Shown piece by piece: positions 40,184 through 53,701 of a stretch of 64,000 nt of DNA. The notes beneath the pieces were generated by a model. That model searched no databases, was not told where the DNA came from, and worked only from the letters and a program-made list of their open reading frames with translations. Each line of letters starts with the position of its first letter. Position 1 is the stretch's first letter. The DNA is from Chionis minor (Eukaryota > Chordata > Aves > Charadriiformes > Chionididae), in assembly GCA_013398295.1 (NCBI GenBank), contig VZSF01000015.1, positions 294,425-358,424 on the forward strand. The letters are read 5' to 3'. A program made the translations under genes and the position numbers.

Positions 40184-43017
40184 GAACAGCTGCTGTATTA
40201 CCATTTGTATTGTAGCATGAAGCATATTCTTTACCCAATCACATTTTCAGTCAAATGGGGATTAGTTTGGTTGGTTGGTTGTTTTTTTTAACAACGGATA
40301 TATGTTTATTTCGTTGTCAACTGGAACATGTAAACCAAGATTTTTGGTATTAAAAAAGTGCTTCTTGGTTTTGATAAGAGAAACTGAGTACAACTAATAA
40401 ATCCCTGCCTGCCTTGATATTCTTTTGCAGTATGCTTGAATTATGGATGAAAAATAGAAAAGGAACTGGAGATGTAACTGAACCCCAGGCCCCTCTGCAG
40501 CATCTACTGTCAGTACTCTTCTGCTCACTAAACCAGAAAAGGCGAGATACTTGGAAGATCTACACTGAATGGAAACAAAATAAAAAATGCCCCTTCCCCC
40601 TCTTCACGTTTCTACAGAGACGCAGCATTACTTGTGCAACCCACCCAAACAAGAATGAAGACAGCACTAGTACTTCTCAAAACACTGAAGTCATTGAGTG
40701 TGCAAAGTACACGTGACATCATCATTAGGTTTTCTTCTACATCCGAATGGATGATGGCGGGTTTCAATAGGTAAGTATCACATCTCCTGAACATAGAAAA
40801 AGTAAACTAGAGAAACAGCTACTTCATCGCGTCAACATTTTGGTAATCACGTTTAGTAGGAAAATGCCAGGATGCAAAACCCAGTACCAAATTAAGACCT
40901 GCATACCTAACAGAACTGAATAACTATGCTTCCCTCAGTAATTTCAGCCCTGAGTATCAGAAACTTCAGTAAAGGCTTTTCAGCTGTAAGAAACCATCAG
41001 GTATTGCTTATTTGCAGTCTGAATTCAGACACTGTCAGCAACACCTGATAATCCAGCTCTGTGGGGAGAGGGGGGAGGCACCCAAGTATGTTTGCATCTC
41101 ACCTTCTGTTACGGACACAGCAGATACTGTGTTCATAAACACTTAAAGTCTTCCTGTAGTTTTCTTAAATTGAACATAAGAGCCCACAATTTCATCTGTC
41201 CAAGAACACTAAGTCAGCTTTAAAAGCAGAGATGCATTCATTTCAGGGAAAAGAAACAAATAGCTGAATAATTTCCTGAACAGTTTTAAGGAGATATGTG
41301 CCAAGTATTGAGAAAGTAATTTGATAATAAGTAAAATAACAAACTTACTTTTTTACCCTAGAATTTTGTCAGTATGTGGAAGCAAGGTAAGAGATAAGGT
41401 ACTTTTAGTTTTCAAGCAAATAAAATTGCTATTATTCTGGCTCACTTTCAGAGTTACAGGTGACAAAGGGCAAAATAAGGGTAACTAACTACACAATGGA
41501 AAAACTACGATTTCAGACAGAGTCAAGCTGATCAGTATTGTAAAGAGTACCAACCACAAAAAACCCCTGAAAGAAGTAGCCATGCAATAAAAATTTCCCT
41601 CTTCATTGCCATCTCTATCTATCCAGTAAAGGCTTTAAGACTCGGTGTAACATATGAATGACTTAACTAGATCAAATACACAATTTATAAAAAAGAAACA
41701 AGTTTGAAGGCAGTATCTCAAGTGTACTTTCTATAATCAGTGCCAATTCCCTCATGTTTGAGAACAGCAGTGTTTAGTTTCATGTGCTTATTACGCATCA
41801 AGCTCTAAGCATTCTCTGAGCAGATCACTAAATGGACATTGTTTCTACATAAAAACTTGGATCTGGTTCCATAGAATACAAAACATCCAACAGAAATTAA
41901 CAGGCAAAAATTGTTGTACAGTCTGACAGTGGATTCCCTGCATTTCACCCCTAAAGGCATTCTGAAAAAATACTCCAAAAGGTAAGCATATGACAGGTCT
42001 TGAAACACAACTCTACCATGGAAAGCAACACTTGCTTGCTATGTATATATTTAAACACACCCTTACTCGGAAAGTAAGAATAGCTTTTAAAAATTATTAT
42101 TTTTTATTTCTGCTAGCAAGTGGGAGTCAATTCAATAATTAGACAGGAAGGCAGACTACTGTGGTTCATGCATCAATGATATTGATGCAACCAAATTGTC
42201 CTTCTATTTCTTAATTTACTTTTCAATTTCCCTGTAGTGGAAATAGGGACATAATTTAAGGTCCAAGGACTAGTACAACAAACATAATGGCAAAAATTAA
42301 GTCTGCATGATGCAAAATCCAGAAGAGAAACAATTAAATTTCAAAGTGCAGACTGAGTTTATAGGACTGACAGGTAGAAAATCTTTCATTTACCTTGTAA
42401 AATAAAACAATCTGAAAGAGAACTGTTGAGACAAACACATTATATTTATGTTCTCTATTTTAAGAGGCAAGCACCCATTTAAACTTCAAATATATATTAG
42501 TGTTGCACTGAAAACAAAATGGAACCCCAATTGTCTGCTCTTCTCATGTTATATTTCATCTCCTTTACGCTCTATAGCAGAAGGATTCCATAAATGCTAT
42601 GAAAACTGAACTACCTGGTAGCTTACTGGTGAGCTCAACAACTCTAGCATTGAACTGGTTTGCATATAATTGTGTGAGGTTGAAATCCTCTTCTCTCCAA
42701 CCCACAACTTACGTACAATGGTATGGTAGAGAAATCACTTTCAATGATTTTTTTTTAAAAAAAGTATGGCTCAGAAGTATACAGAGAACAACGTCTACTT
42801 TCTGAAACATGCTAAAATGTCTTTACGCAGTGTTATTTAAAAGTTCACAATAAATGAAGTGGCAAGCCATTCAATCATTGGACCTTTAGCCACAAACTTT
42901 TCCTTATGTCACGCTTACCAAAAATGCAGCTCAAATACATTCAACTTGCAGGAGTAAGTCTTTACCCAAGAGTTTTAGGTATGAGAAATTCCTGCGTGTC
43001 ATTAAATATGGAAAAGA

Positions 43018-43045
43018 TTTTTCTATATTCTAGAATATAGAAAAA
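43018..43045. repeat. 28-bp perfect palindrome
   Basis: The 14-base half TTTTTCTATATTCT is followed immediately by its exact reverse complement, with no spacer. The centre is CTAG (43030-43033). The next outer bases (A at 43017, A at 43046) do not pair. A palindrome this long is unlikely by chance even in AT-rich DNA. It may be a small inverted duplication or the tip of a decayed inverted-repeat element; no transposon ends were found around it. Confidence 0.95.
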
Positions 43046-44362
43046 ACAGAAGTGATCTATTAATACAGAAATTTGAATCTAAAAATTTCCACGTGGCTTG
43101 AATGTCAATATTTTCTACATCAAGCACAAAAATAAGCACAGGCTTATGTTAGAAATTACACAGCCTCATCCAGTAAGCTTTATTAGAAATTTTATTTTAG
43201 CTTGTTGTTTTTGTTAATCATTCTTTCCCTCTAAAAATACAATTAAGCAAACAAGGGAGCATTCAATTTCTGAAGTCATAATCAGACTACTCCATGAGAG
43301 TAACACAACTAGAGGTAGTACTTCTAACCTTACCCTACCCACTTACACTCACAAATTTTATTGCACACCGTTAGCAGCATACCAGCAGCACTCAAGAATA
43401 CAGGGTGAACTGGATGATGAGCTCTGGTGCAACGCAGAGAAGTCTCTCCAGAGTGTTATTCATTTGCTAAATGCTGTCAGTGTACTACTGCTTTACAGGC
43501 AGACAGTAAGAGGATTCACCTTCAATCTGTTTTTGAAAGCTTCTATATCTAGTATCTAGGTGACAGTTTAGCCTGCTCTCAATCCACGAAAGTATTTCAA
43601 ACAGCTTTGTGTTCAGCATACAAGGCTCTAGCTCTTTATAATTGGAAAGGGTCTGAACTCTTGGCCTTCCAGGCACACTGAAACAACACAGGGGACCAGA
43701 GCTGCAGCACTTCATGTAGTATCCTTGGATGTAACAGGGAATTAAGCAGAAGCCTCTCCTAATTGCAGTTAGCTCACTGTAAAGTCAGAGAGGCAAATGG
43801 ACTCTGCTGTCCAACTTCTCCGAAGGCAAAGAGCTGAACTGTTTGCAACCAGTATCTTCTTTCTACCTGCCACCCCCAGAACAGTGCACTAGCTCAGATC
43901 ATCAGAAGTATTTGCACACAGCAGTTTTAACACTCGTTGAACCCAGGTTCCTCAATAAAAATGCTGAGGTTTTTTTTCCAATTACTTTGTTATCTGAAAA
44001 TACTTTGCATAAGTTTCATCTCTTCCACTCTCAGAAGACTACAATGAAAGATTGTCAGTAACCTACGCAGTCAAGGAAAGGAGAAAACAAAGAGACCCCA
44101 GCTGGATGGATGGGCATAACATACAGCAGGATACAAGGCTCAGGTGCAAATTTGCCACGCTCTGTCGCAGTCTTCAGCATCAATTGTTCAGAAGACCAAC
44201 TTTTGTCATTACAATTGTCTTCACTAAAGCAAAAGGCAAACAATGAGGTGCTAACAACATTCTTTAAATACATAAAATTGGACTACAGACATACTCAGAA
44301 AAGAAAAAAGTATTATATGTTGGTCAAAAAAATTACAGAATAACCATGCAAGGTATACATAC

Positions 44363-44534
44363 CCAGTTTTAAGGCAGAAGGAGTCACTTCAATCTCCCCA
44401 CCAATCGGCTGAAAGGCAGCCAGCTGAGCTGCTACCTCCGTCTCAAAAGAGTCCGGGCTATTTCTGTCTGTCAAATTGCCATTGGTGCCGTCAGTCTTAT
44501 GGTGAGTTTCTTGCTCATCATAAACAGCAATCAG
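44363..44534 (-). CDS. PARD3B: PARD3B coding exon: end of N-terminal domain and linker
   Basis: This is an internal coding exon of the Par-3-like polarity scaffold PARD3B, which acts at epithelial cell junctions. On the minus strand it follows a good acceptor (T-rich tract ending TTTTGATAG) and ends at a donor reading CTGG|GTATGT. It encodes 57 full codons plus one base, starting in phase 0. It begins LIAVYDEQE, the last strand of the N-terminal oligomerisation (CR1/PB1-like) domain. A polar linker follows, then FETEVAAQLAAF and PIGGEIEVTPSALKL. From memory these blocks match vertebrate PARD3B at about residues 75-132. The paralogue PARD3 lacks the AAQLAAF block and differs around EIEVTPS. 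The last base joins the next exon's GC to make Gly, giving KLGTPLLVRR. A run of 14 T (44590-44603) lies about 55 bp upstream of the acceptor. The family call is firm; the paralogue choice is strong but not checked by search. Confidence 0.93.
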
Positions 44535-47500
44535 CTATCAAAACAAAAGATAAAACAGTTTGTATATTTAAAGTATTCACAAACATCACTTTTTTTTTTT
44601 TTTAAGCAAGATTTATCCTTCATTTGGAGTACAAAAATAAAGATCTTATTTCAGAACAGCTAACGATAAATAGATTCAGGAAACCATGTGCATTTGTGTT
44701 TAAATACATTGACTTCAATATGACTTAAGTATAGGCTTCAGCACTGCCCTGTGTTGGCACGGTTTTCTCAGAATTAGCATGCTACCATTAACAAGCATTT
44801 TACATTGTTCCCAGACATTCAGGGCTGAACATGCTTAAAAACACAGAACAGCATTTCATTCTTGGGGGTGGAGGGTGCTATTATTTAAAAAAAAATTAGT
44901 GCTACTGACTGACACACTGCACAAAGGTAACACAAACATGGAAGCTGTACCAAGCGAGCAGATGCGTGTTTTATTTATAAGTACGTAACAATTACATTCC
45001 AAGGACAAGATACATCTGGCACAAGGACAGAGTGTGGAGTTTCCCTCATTGCCCAACCTATGCCTCTGTAAGGATGAAAGTCTCTTGGTTCAGCTAGGCA
45101 CACGTACACACAGGTCTCTACCATCTCCTGCAGGTTTATAGCGGATACGTTGCTTCTGAAAACTGTCCCTCAGTCACTGGCCCTTCCACAACTTCAGGCA
45201 CACAGGAAGGTGAAGATTAAGCGACAACAGACTGCAAAGTCTGCTGTCCAAACTCACGTTAATGTTGACACGAAAATGATAAAGAAAAACACCAGAAAAA
45301 TAATTTTTTGCCTCAGTTAACCTGCCCTTTCACAGGGATGTTCCTTTTGGTCCCTACTAACACAAACTGATCAGATAATACATATCTAGCTTCATCAACA
45401 AGTGACTCTGATACATGTGACTGGGTGTAAATTGTGTTACAGTACCAGAAAAAGTTAACTCCGTTACAGATCTGGGAAAACAATAAACAAAAATAATTAA
45501 TTCCCAATTAATCTACACAAATTAGAAGATTTGCTGTTCTAAATCAATGGGATGCTTGAAACCCCTGGGCCCTCACCAAGAGGGAAAGAGGTAACAGCAG
45601 CAGTTTCAAGCACTTCACTTGCCCCACTACCTGACATGGCACAGCTCTCATGCAGTACAATGATAAACACTTTGCCTAATAAGCATTGTACAATGCTTAT
45701 TGTGCAAGATATCTTTGTCTTAAGGTGTTCATTTATCTCACTGTTTCTGAACTCCTTGGGATTATCCTGAAATTTTTCTTACCTATTCCTGAAGAAAACC
45801 TCAATACACACAACTGGCTAGGCAATATCAAGATATACATAGAAAAAAGTTTAAAGAATTGATTTATTACTTTCTCACTCTCCCTCTCTGTGTTATTTTA
45901 AGGTATGCACACTCACTCTCTATAAAAAAATTAGTACACCAAATCTCCTCTGATGCTTCCAAGACATGTCAAAAATTATACGCTATGATAAGCAGTATGC
46001 TGAAACAAAGCGACAAACATTTAAAGGAACTCATTTGCCTAAGGGAAGAAATGAATGTATGAGAGGGAAAAGAAAAGAAAAATGAAAAGAAAAATCCTGA
46101 AGTGCTTCTAAGGAAGAAACTGACATTTTCAGGTCTTCCACTCATTTATAATTTGGTTGCTAGAAATGTGTCAGCTCATATTTACCGATGAACATTTCAG
46201 AGACACACAAAACCCCGCAAATAATTAGGTAGAAAACTTGCTCTCCTTTTCCATACCGAGCCTGTTTCCTTTCCATGGCCACGCAAATAGCTGTTACAAC
46301 ATACAATTTGTTTTTTATTTGTCCAAAGCATATAGGAAATAATAATTCCAGTAATAAAGACAACTTTATTTGTACCTTATTCCTGCATTGCAGGGAAACT
46401 ACCCAGGTATTCACACTGCATTCATCACCAAGCCATCACTATGTCCCACAACTACATGCAGCCACAAAGGCTGCCTTAGAGCCAGACATCAACAGAACAT
46501 GGCCATTTTCTCCTGTACCAAGAAAAAAAACCACCTTATGGTGGCTTTTTGTTTCTAAAAGGACTATTCATGTTCATGTTATTATGGAAGCCCATCATGA
46601 TTCAAGAAGTTCCACAACTGTTGCACACCAAAAGATTTGCTTTCTCAGTCTCACTTTTACTGTGGAAACTTAATTTTTAAGAAAGAGGCTGTTACTAATG
46701 AAGAGGAAATTTGAGATTGTGTAGGACTGTGGCACTGAAAACACTTCAGATAATAGTAGGATACTAAGTTCACTTGAGCCTTTGCAATGTAGAATAGGGT
46801 AAATGGAGCTCAGCTGTGATCGACTGGAAATAAACAAGTGAATTCCTCTGGACCAAGCCGAGTTTCCCCATGGTTTCACACCCTAGCACCCTGATCCCTC
46901 AAGTTATGGCTGACATGTTCAAATGAGTCAATCTGCAGAGGGTCTAGCATTTGCAGAGGGGTTTGGGTGTTAGTTTTTAAGAGAACACAATGTGCAGAGG
47001 GTCCGGGTTAAAATAAAGTTTTAATTCTAACAGCAGCTTTGTTGTCTCATTGCTCCACCAAGGATCCCAAAAGCACCTGCGACAGTGTTGGGTGACACTT
47101 CCCAAGCACTAACAGGTTACAACTCAAACAACTGCTTTAATAGCCGGTCACAAGTGAGTGTGGTTCAGGCAAAATGACATACAGAAATTGCAGGGTCTGA
47201 AAGTGGATAAACCCTTCACATCTTCACCTGCCTAATTATATGGAAGGATTGCGAATGCTTTGAAGATTCTATCAATTCTGCATTCAAGAAGGTTCAGCAG
47301 ATAAGGACACTCAAGTCAGCTCCTCTCTTCCCAACTCCCGCAGCAGAGTCAGGAGATAGAGACTCCTCTGCCATCACCCACATTCCCAGTTCCCACCTTA
47401 TCCAAGCCAGCGCTCCATTTCCATACTCCAAGCTGGAGCAGGCAGGGCACAGGTGCAACCTGACAGCAGGCAAAAACCTGTGATACAACCCAGCAAGTGG

Positions 47501-50500
47501 CTGGAAGAAGCATTTTCAGAGCTAAACCACATAGGTCTCACACTCATCTGAGCGTGGGGAAGTTTCTTACAGCTGTCATTCCTTGAGTGACTTCAGTGAA
47601 AAGCCTGCAGTTCCCTAGTCTACACCTAGGCACTATTTTGACAGGTTAAAAAACCAAGGAAAATGTATTTCTTTACAGTACGGAACACACCATTAATTAA
47701 GTAACATGATCTAGAGTTAAACTTCCATTTTTTAGAGTGTGAAAAGGAGATACTTCCAGTACTGCATGTGGAGGCAGCAAAGATGCAATGCCATTCCTCA
47801 CAAAGGAAATAAACAGCCATTTGCCTTCTAAAATGTTTATTCAGGAGAGAACTCCTTGGGACTGCAGTTGCAGGAGCACCTTATTGGTAGCAATTCTAAC
47901 ATTATAAATACACTGCTGATCAACCAATGTGTTATAAATATCAGCTTCAGCCTTGTGGTGGGAATGAATACAATTAAGATTATGTAAATTAACTATTCAG
48001 AAATAATTGTAGTAATCGACTTCTCATTTCCAGTATGGAAAATTCTTTAATTGAAACAGACTGCAAATCTCTTCTGATGGAACAGAACTTCAGGACACAT
48101 TAAGAAATCCCCCACAAACACATAATGAAAATAACATTGATTGCAACACTAATTTTTTATTTACCAGTTCAATATTTATAAATATTGAGAGTTCAGTAGG
48201 TCAGCTAATTTTTTTTTTTTTTTTTAACACATCAAATTATTACTGTAGACATTTGTAAACTGTAGAAGTTATGCCAGTACTCTGTTGTGGTTTTCTACAC
48301 TTGCTATAGTTAAGCATCTCTGTTTTTTTAAAGGTTAAAGAACATGAATATTTACTGTAAAAGATATCTATGTATTTCCATATAGGTAAAATGGTTCTAA
48401 CCCCAGTATTGTTGTAATTTCTATTAACAGCCTACCAGTTACCTAGACAATCAATAAATTATCAAAACTTAACACTTAGCTGTCATTTTTGATTACTAAA
48501 CTCCTCCCTACTTATATTGATGTAGCCACAACATAAGGCAGCAATAATGAACAGTGCTACTTTATTAGCATTTTTGTTTATCGTAAGTGGAAAATTCATT
48601 GCAAGGCGATGTAGGCAAATTTTAACTTTGTACGGTGTCCTGTGGTATAGCTCTTTCAATACTTTACTAATAATTCAGTTGCAAAGCTTGCAAAAAATTA
48701 AAACAAGGTTAGGTAAAAATTAAGTGACTACATCCCCAAATACACAGAGCAACACACACACATTCAATTAAGATCAACCCTCTTACACAAAGAGGTGGGT
48801 AAACATCAATAGCGGACAATGATGTTACTGCGTGAAAGGCACGAATACAAAGCAGCAGCGTGTTTTACCCCAGGGAACCGCTGACCACTGAGACACAAAA
48901 AACGGTTGCAACGTTGCATTTAAAAATCCCTGCAAAACAAAGTGTTCCCATATCCCTGCTCCCGTGTGGAAAGTTACATTTTCCAGGGGCTCTCAGCCCT
49001 TTCAAAACCAGTTGCACCCTACTCTATAAGCCCAAGCTGCAGGTGCAGAACCGTGTTCAAGCGCACGCTCATACCCACACACTGCAGCCACGCTTCACTG
49101 GGCACCGCGATATACACCATACACATAAAAAACACTAAAAAGAACTCGTTCCAAATTAAAACTGCCACAGTTTTGTTTTAGTGCTTACTAATTAAGCTCA
49201 ATTAAATACAAACAATTCCGTGGGGCTTCAGAATTTCCAAGAAAAACAACCCCACCTTTGAACAAACAGCAGAACTTTACAGATCTTGCTTTAAGGCGCT
49301 GTCTGTTAAACCAGAAACGGCTGACTTTCCATTGCCGTATCCACCATTTTAAATAAAAGGTTTCATAATTATTTCTCTCTTCAAACTACACTTTTGACAA
49401 CTAGATTACTGTTAATAAGGTTAAAACCTGTATGTTTTACTAGCTTTTCTATGCTGAATTAGAAAACAGACACTACTATTTCCTTTTTGACCCTAAACAC
49501 CAGACATGTTCACAAGGTATTAAGGAAGATACGGCAAAATAAAAGCTTGCTTGCAATTATATTAATCAGCTTTCAATTACTGTCAGGATAAATTCACTAA
49601 CAGAAGTTCTCAGTCACAGGCTAGCATCAGTACGTGATTGAAAAGATGCAATTTTAAACATCTGGAATGATATATTCAAAAGCACAAAAAGAAATTAAAT
49701 GCTCAACTTCTATTAAATTTTTCATTCATGTTGGATAGAAATTTTTCCTCTTAATTTTTTCACATTCAAAACTTTATTTACATCCTTCTCGCACTATGGA
49801 CAATAAAAGGTAGTAAAATTGTCAGTTTCTTCAAGACGTGTTTGTTTCCCATTCAGATGCTTCCTGTCCATGACTTCATTCAAATGTTCATTTAAGAGAA
49901 AAGCTTGTGTTTGTTTTAACCATATCTGTATTTCTGACAGCCAGTGATCTGTGGGAGTGATTATTAGTTACTTACAAAATGATGCGGCAAAAAAATTCTC
50001 CCTCTTTTGGGTCAATTAATAAAGACTTTTCACAGAAAGCGCTCACATCTCAACAAAGGTGTCAGGAAGGGTGAATGAATAACTCAGTGACTATTTCATC
50101 GAGCTTTGTGACATAAGGAGAAGCAATTGCTCAAGCTACAGCAGAAAATGAAGTTCACCACAGTATCACGTAATCTTGCTCAATTGGGGATCATAATCTT
50201 GCGACCAATTTGGGATCGTAGGACTTAAACTTGTATTTATCCCTGTACATACACAACAAAGAGGCAGAAAGACACACAGTGTTTCTATACTTAACACACT
50301 GATACCAGAATACAGCAAAGTTAAAAATAAAACTTTTAAAAAAATTTAAAAGATCAGAACAACTTATTCTCCCCAGGTGCTTGCATCTGCCAACAACCAG
50401 ACTCGGATGGAGAAAGGCTGCAGGTGACAGCAGCCTACGTATGGCCAATGCAGAATGGGAAAAGGGATCTTCCCCCCACTTCCCCCTTTCTTTCGGCAAG

Positions 50501-53500
50501 GTTATACGTTTGGCCAGGTCAGCTCTTCACTCCAGCCATCTAAGACACTCGAGCACCAACACCAGGTAAAGACAAAGTTACTTCTTCAGCCAGCAGTTTG
50601 CACCAGGCCATCTTAAGTTCAAAGTCTGACATCTACTTTGAGGCTGCCATGGCCTGACTTTCCTCCTTCCCCATTCCCTAACCACTAGTTTCTACTGCTC
50701 CTTCACACAAGTGCTACAACTTGCCAGATCCACGGTGAGTCGGTTCAGGGAACTAAACCAGTAAGAAAAGCAATTCCCTGTCCTCCAGCTGCTTCAGCTC
50801 TGTGAATCACACAAAGCAAATTTCTGATGACACGTCACTGAGTTAACATCTCTTTAGACTACCATTGTCTGTTATCTTGCAGTAGTGACCTATCTGTCTC
50901 CTTTAACAAAGATGGACCAATGTCCATCCACAGTACTACAGTGCTGTGCAGATGTGAAGTCTGAACACGACAGCAGGAACAAAACTTCTGCAGTTCTCTC
51001 AAGGAGTTCATCTTCTTAACAGAAACTCTTCTTACAGGCACAGGTTATACTTTTAACTTACGCCTACAAGGGGACAAGAACACTTTAGATCAAGGCAAAA
51101 CAACCAAGAGTAAAGTATACCATACATTGAACAAAAAAAAACCCCAACTTCAGAAAGCCACTGTGAAAGTTTTCTTAGAACTCAACAAACTCATTAATGT
51201 AAAATCAGATTTTATATATTACTTACAAAAGACTCCTGCTCAAATGGTTAAAAGATGAAAGACTGGTAACAGTGCAACATAGACAGAACTAAGGTAATTA
51301 GGGTACCTCAAAAGTGGATGAAAGTGTTATTTAATTTTTCAATTTAAAACTTTCCTGGAGCTCTACAGCCTTTCTTCAATGTTCTTTCAAGGTATTCTTC
51401 TGGCGTACACTGATAAGTATTTGAAATGGTATTCTGGCATAATAGTTTGCCTTGGAATTCCTGTAACTTAAAATAAAGGCTGTCAAGGAAAAATACCAAT
51501 ATACACACCATATGGCAGCCTTCCTTCACACCTACATATGAAAACAAATTACAGATACATTACAGGAAAGCTATGGTGATTAGCTCATCTTGTTTACCTA
51601 CACGCCAAAACTACACACACCAAAGTATCTTCACAGAGACCACCTGACACTTTCCCTACCCTTATTATTCAGATTTCTTTTGGTACTGTCTAAAAGTAGG
51701 CAAGAACAGAATCCTACTGCACAGAATACGAATGCTGGTAGTCCCTGCTTTCAAAACTTTTCAAGCATACATGGAAAACATGAAGTATGAAGAAAAGCAG
51801 CATGCCTAAAAAAGAGAGAGCAGACCCAGTCCAAATCCCAGCTCTTTCTGGGGGAAGGAAAGGAGCATGATGGTGGCAGGGAGGGATCCGTGCCCAAGTG
51901 ACAGTACAGTTGTTTTCGCACAACCCAAGGGGCAGAGCAGAGGACAAAAATGAAGAACCGAGGCTGGAACATCTGAGGCCAGGATTGGTAGAGCCCTGCA
52001 GGATTTATTTCAGTTTAAATGCACTGGGCCACCAGAGGTCCTCAATACTGTCCAGTGCTTCAAATGTTTGTATTTCACCATAAATCAGCATCATGGCAAG
52101 AGGTGATACTTCAAAAAATTTTCTTCATAAATTAAAGATGAAATTTTCAAATTATCACTAAAGCTGTAAATGTTCATCCAAACAGTGAGATAACAATTGT
52201 TTCCAGTCTTCACATTTTAATCAGCAGATCTACTTCCCAAGAAATCTGGAGTTGCTCTTCTTGTCCTTACTACATCTAAAAAAAAATTAGAGCACCATAT
52301 GTAAAGAAAGGACTGCATGTTGACCCTCTGGAGCTCCTTCTCCAGCCCTCCTGCTGGCCTGTGCGGTGACACTGCTAGTTACCCCATGGGGTTTTTGTTT
52401 GCTGAAGAGCTACGCTGACTCCACTTACCGGAATTTACTAGATTTGTGGTTACTGACATCACAGCCATGGGAAGGGCTTCTTCATTACTTCTGGGAGATC
52501 AAAACTTCTGCACCACTGCAAGTCTTGCATTTAGCTCTCAGTCCTGTCACTGAATTTGGGTAACTAGCTGAAATTTATAAACCTGAGCTTCCAGATCTCT
52601 AAGAGTTTTTTGTAATAGCCTGCTGTAATTTCTCTTGTGGCTTTTGTTGTGGTTTTGGTTTTGTGCTTGGTTGGAGGATTTTTTTGCTACTTTGGGGAGG
52701 TCCTCAACTATTCTACTCATGTTAAAAAAAATAAAAGTATTAAGAAATCATGCCTGAGAAAGCTCTTTTGTATATGCTTTTCACAAAGTCTAGCTGTTGT
52801 TTTCGAGTGTGTGATCAAATCAAAAGATATCCTGATCTTCCCATTATTTCCCTTGTAGCTGAACTGGCAGGTTTTGGGCTTGGTTTTTTCCTTTTTTTTT
52901 AAAGGTCACGGCAAAAAAAAAAATCTACCTGATTGACGAGACCTTATATACTACTTCTTCCTGTCCAACCTATTCCTTCGTGAGCACATGTGACTGTACT
53001 TCAAACAATGCCGCTGATTGGGTACTTAACATTGATATTTGTGGCAAAGTTTGATGAGCCCTTCAAGCATGACTGAGATGTAATTTTTTAAGCCACTTAG
53101 TAGCTACTTGAGAGCTGTTATGGAGGTCCATAGTAACAATACAGACATTCCTTGAGGGTTGACTGTGGGTAGCTTCCCTGGCAGATATAAATGCTAGTGC
53201 TAAAATGTCAAGGATTTATAATTATGATGGCGGATGCATAAAACACATAAAACAAGCCTTATTAGGGTTGATTGAAGTAAATATACCAAAGGACATTCCT
53301 CCTTTCTTCTGTAAAAGATTCATGCTCAATGCTATTTGTAGCCTGTCACACTCATTATGTTTTCATGTGAAATAGCTTCTGAGTTTTGCTAGATAACAAA
53401 TGCCCTTTGTTTTTATTCTTCCTCTATCCAAGTGAAAAAAAACAAATGGAACGAAGACTGTAAAATGCAAAACTGATTACTTCCTTTCTGTTTACCGTGA

Positions 53501-53696
53501 AACTGAGTACCTTCACCTATATGGACTTTACAGAATTTTGGGGAGTCCATTTAAAATGGCACTATAAAAATGTAGATAATTATATCAAAGACTGCATTAC
53601 TTACTAGAACCATGCTTGTCAAATGCACTTATTGTAATCAGTCACTTAAAAGGAAAAATGTACTGTGTCATGGTATCTGAAATAAGACAGTTTATC
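44535..53696. other. PARD3B intron upstream of the 44.4-kb exon
   Basis: This stretch begins at the acceptor of the exon at 44363-44534 and extends upstream in transcript order. I looked for the preceding exon (expected to encode an ILDPDDVLADVV-like segment ending just before LIAV) and did not see it. Contents include T runs at 44590-44603 (14 T) and 48209-48225 (17 T), a purine-rich patch near 46060-46095, and an LTR-end-like stretch at about 46933-47084. A 132-codon plus-strand ORF at 46275-46673 has no recognisable domain and is antisense to the gene. Confidence 0.7.
46933..47084 (+). repeat. Possible LTR 3' end with repeated TGCAGAGGG motifs
   Basis: TGCAGAGGG occurs three times (starting near 46934, 46952 and 46993). 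It is followed by an AATAAA signal (47012-47017) and about 65 bp ending CACCTGCGACA, which resembles an R/U5 ending in CA. I could not find the matching TG start or a target duplication, so the element and its full extent are unproven. Confidence 0.3.
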
Positions 53697-53701
53697 CTTA
53701 G
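53697..53701. repeat. Target site duplication, left copy
   Basis: CTTAG lies immediately before the TG start of the LTR at 53702 and is repeated exactly at 54128-54132. Confidence 0.85.

Larger units (their letters stand above)
38247..44362. other. PARD3B intron, CR1 to exon at 44.4 kb
   Basis: This is the transcript-upstream part of the 19.9-kb intron. No exon or RNA gene was recognised. It holds a (TA)8 run at 40168-40183 and a 28-bp perfect palindrome at 43018-43045. ORFs of about 60-105 codons occur on both strands and resemble no known family. Confidence 0.7.

Noticed and set aside
46526..46552. Small hairpin CCACC-TTAT-GGTGG flanked by A and T runs
   Set aside because: Only five strong pairs and a bulged base; ordinary for A/T-flanked sequence.
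46275..46673. 132-codon plus-strand ORF
   Set aside because: No recognisable domain, antisense to PARD3B, and a length reached by chance in 64 kb of six-frame sequence.
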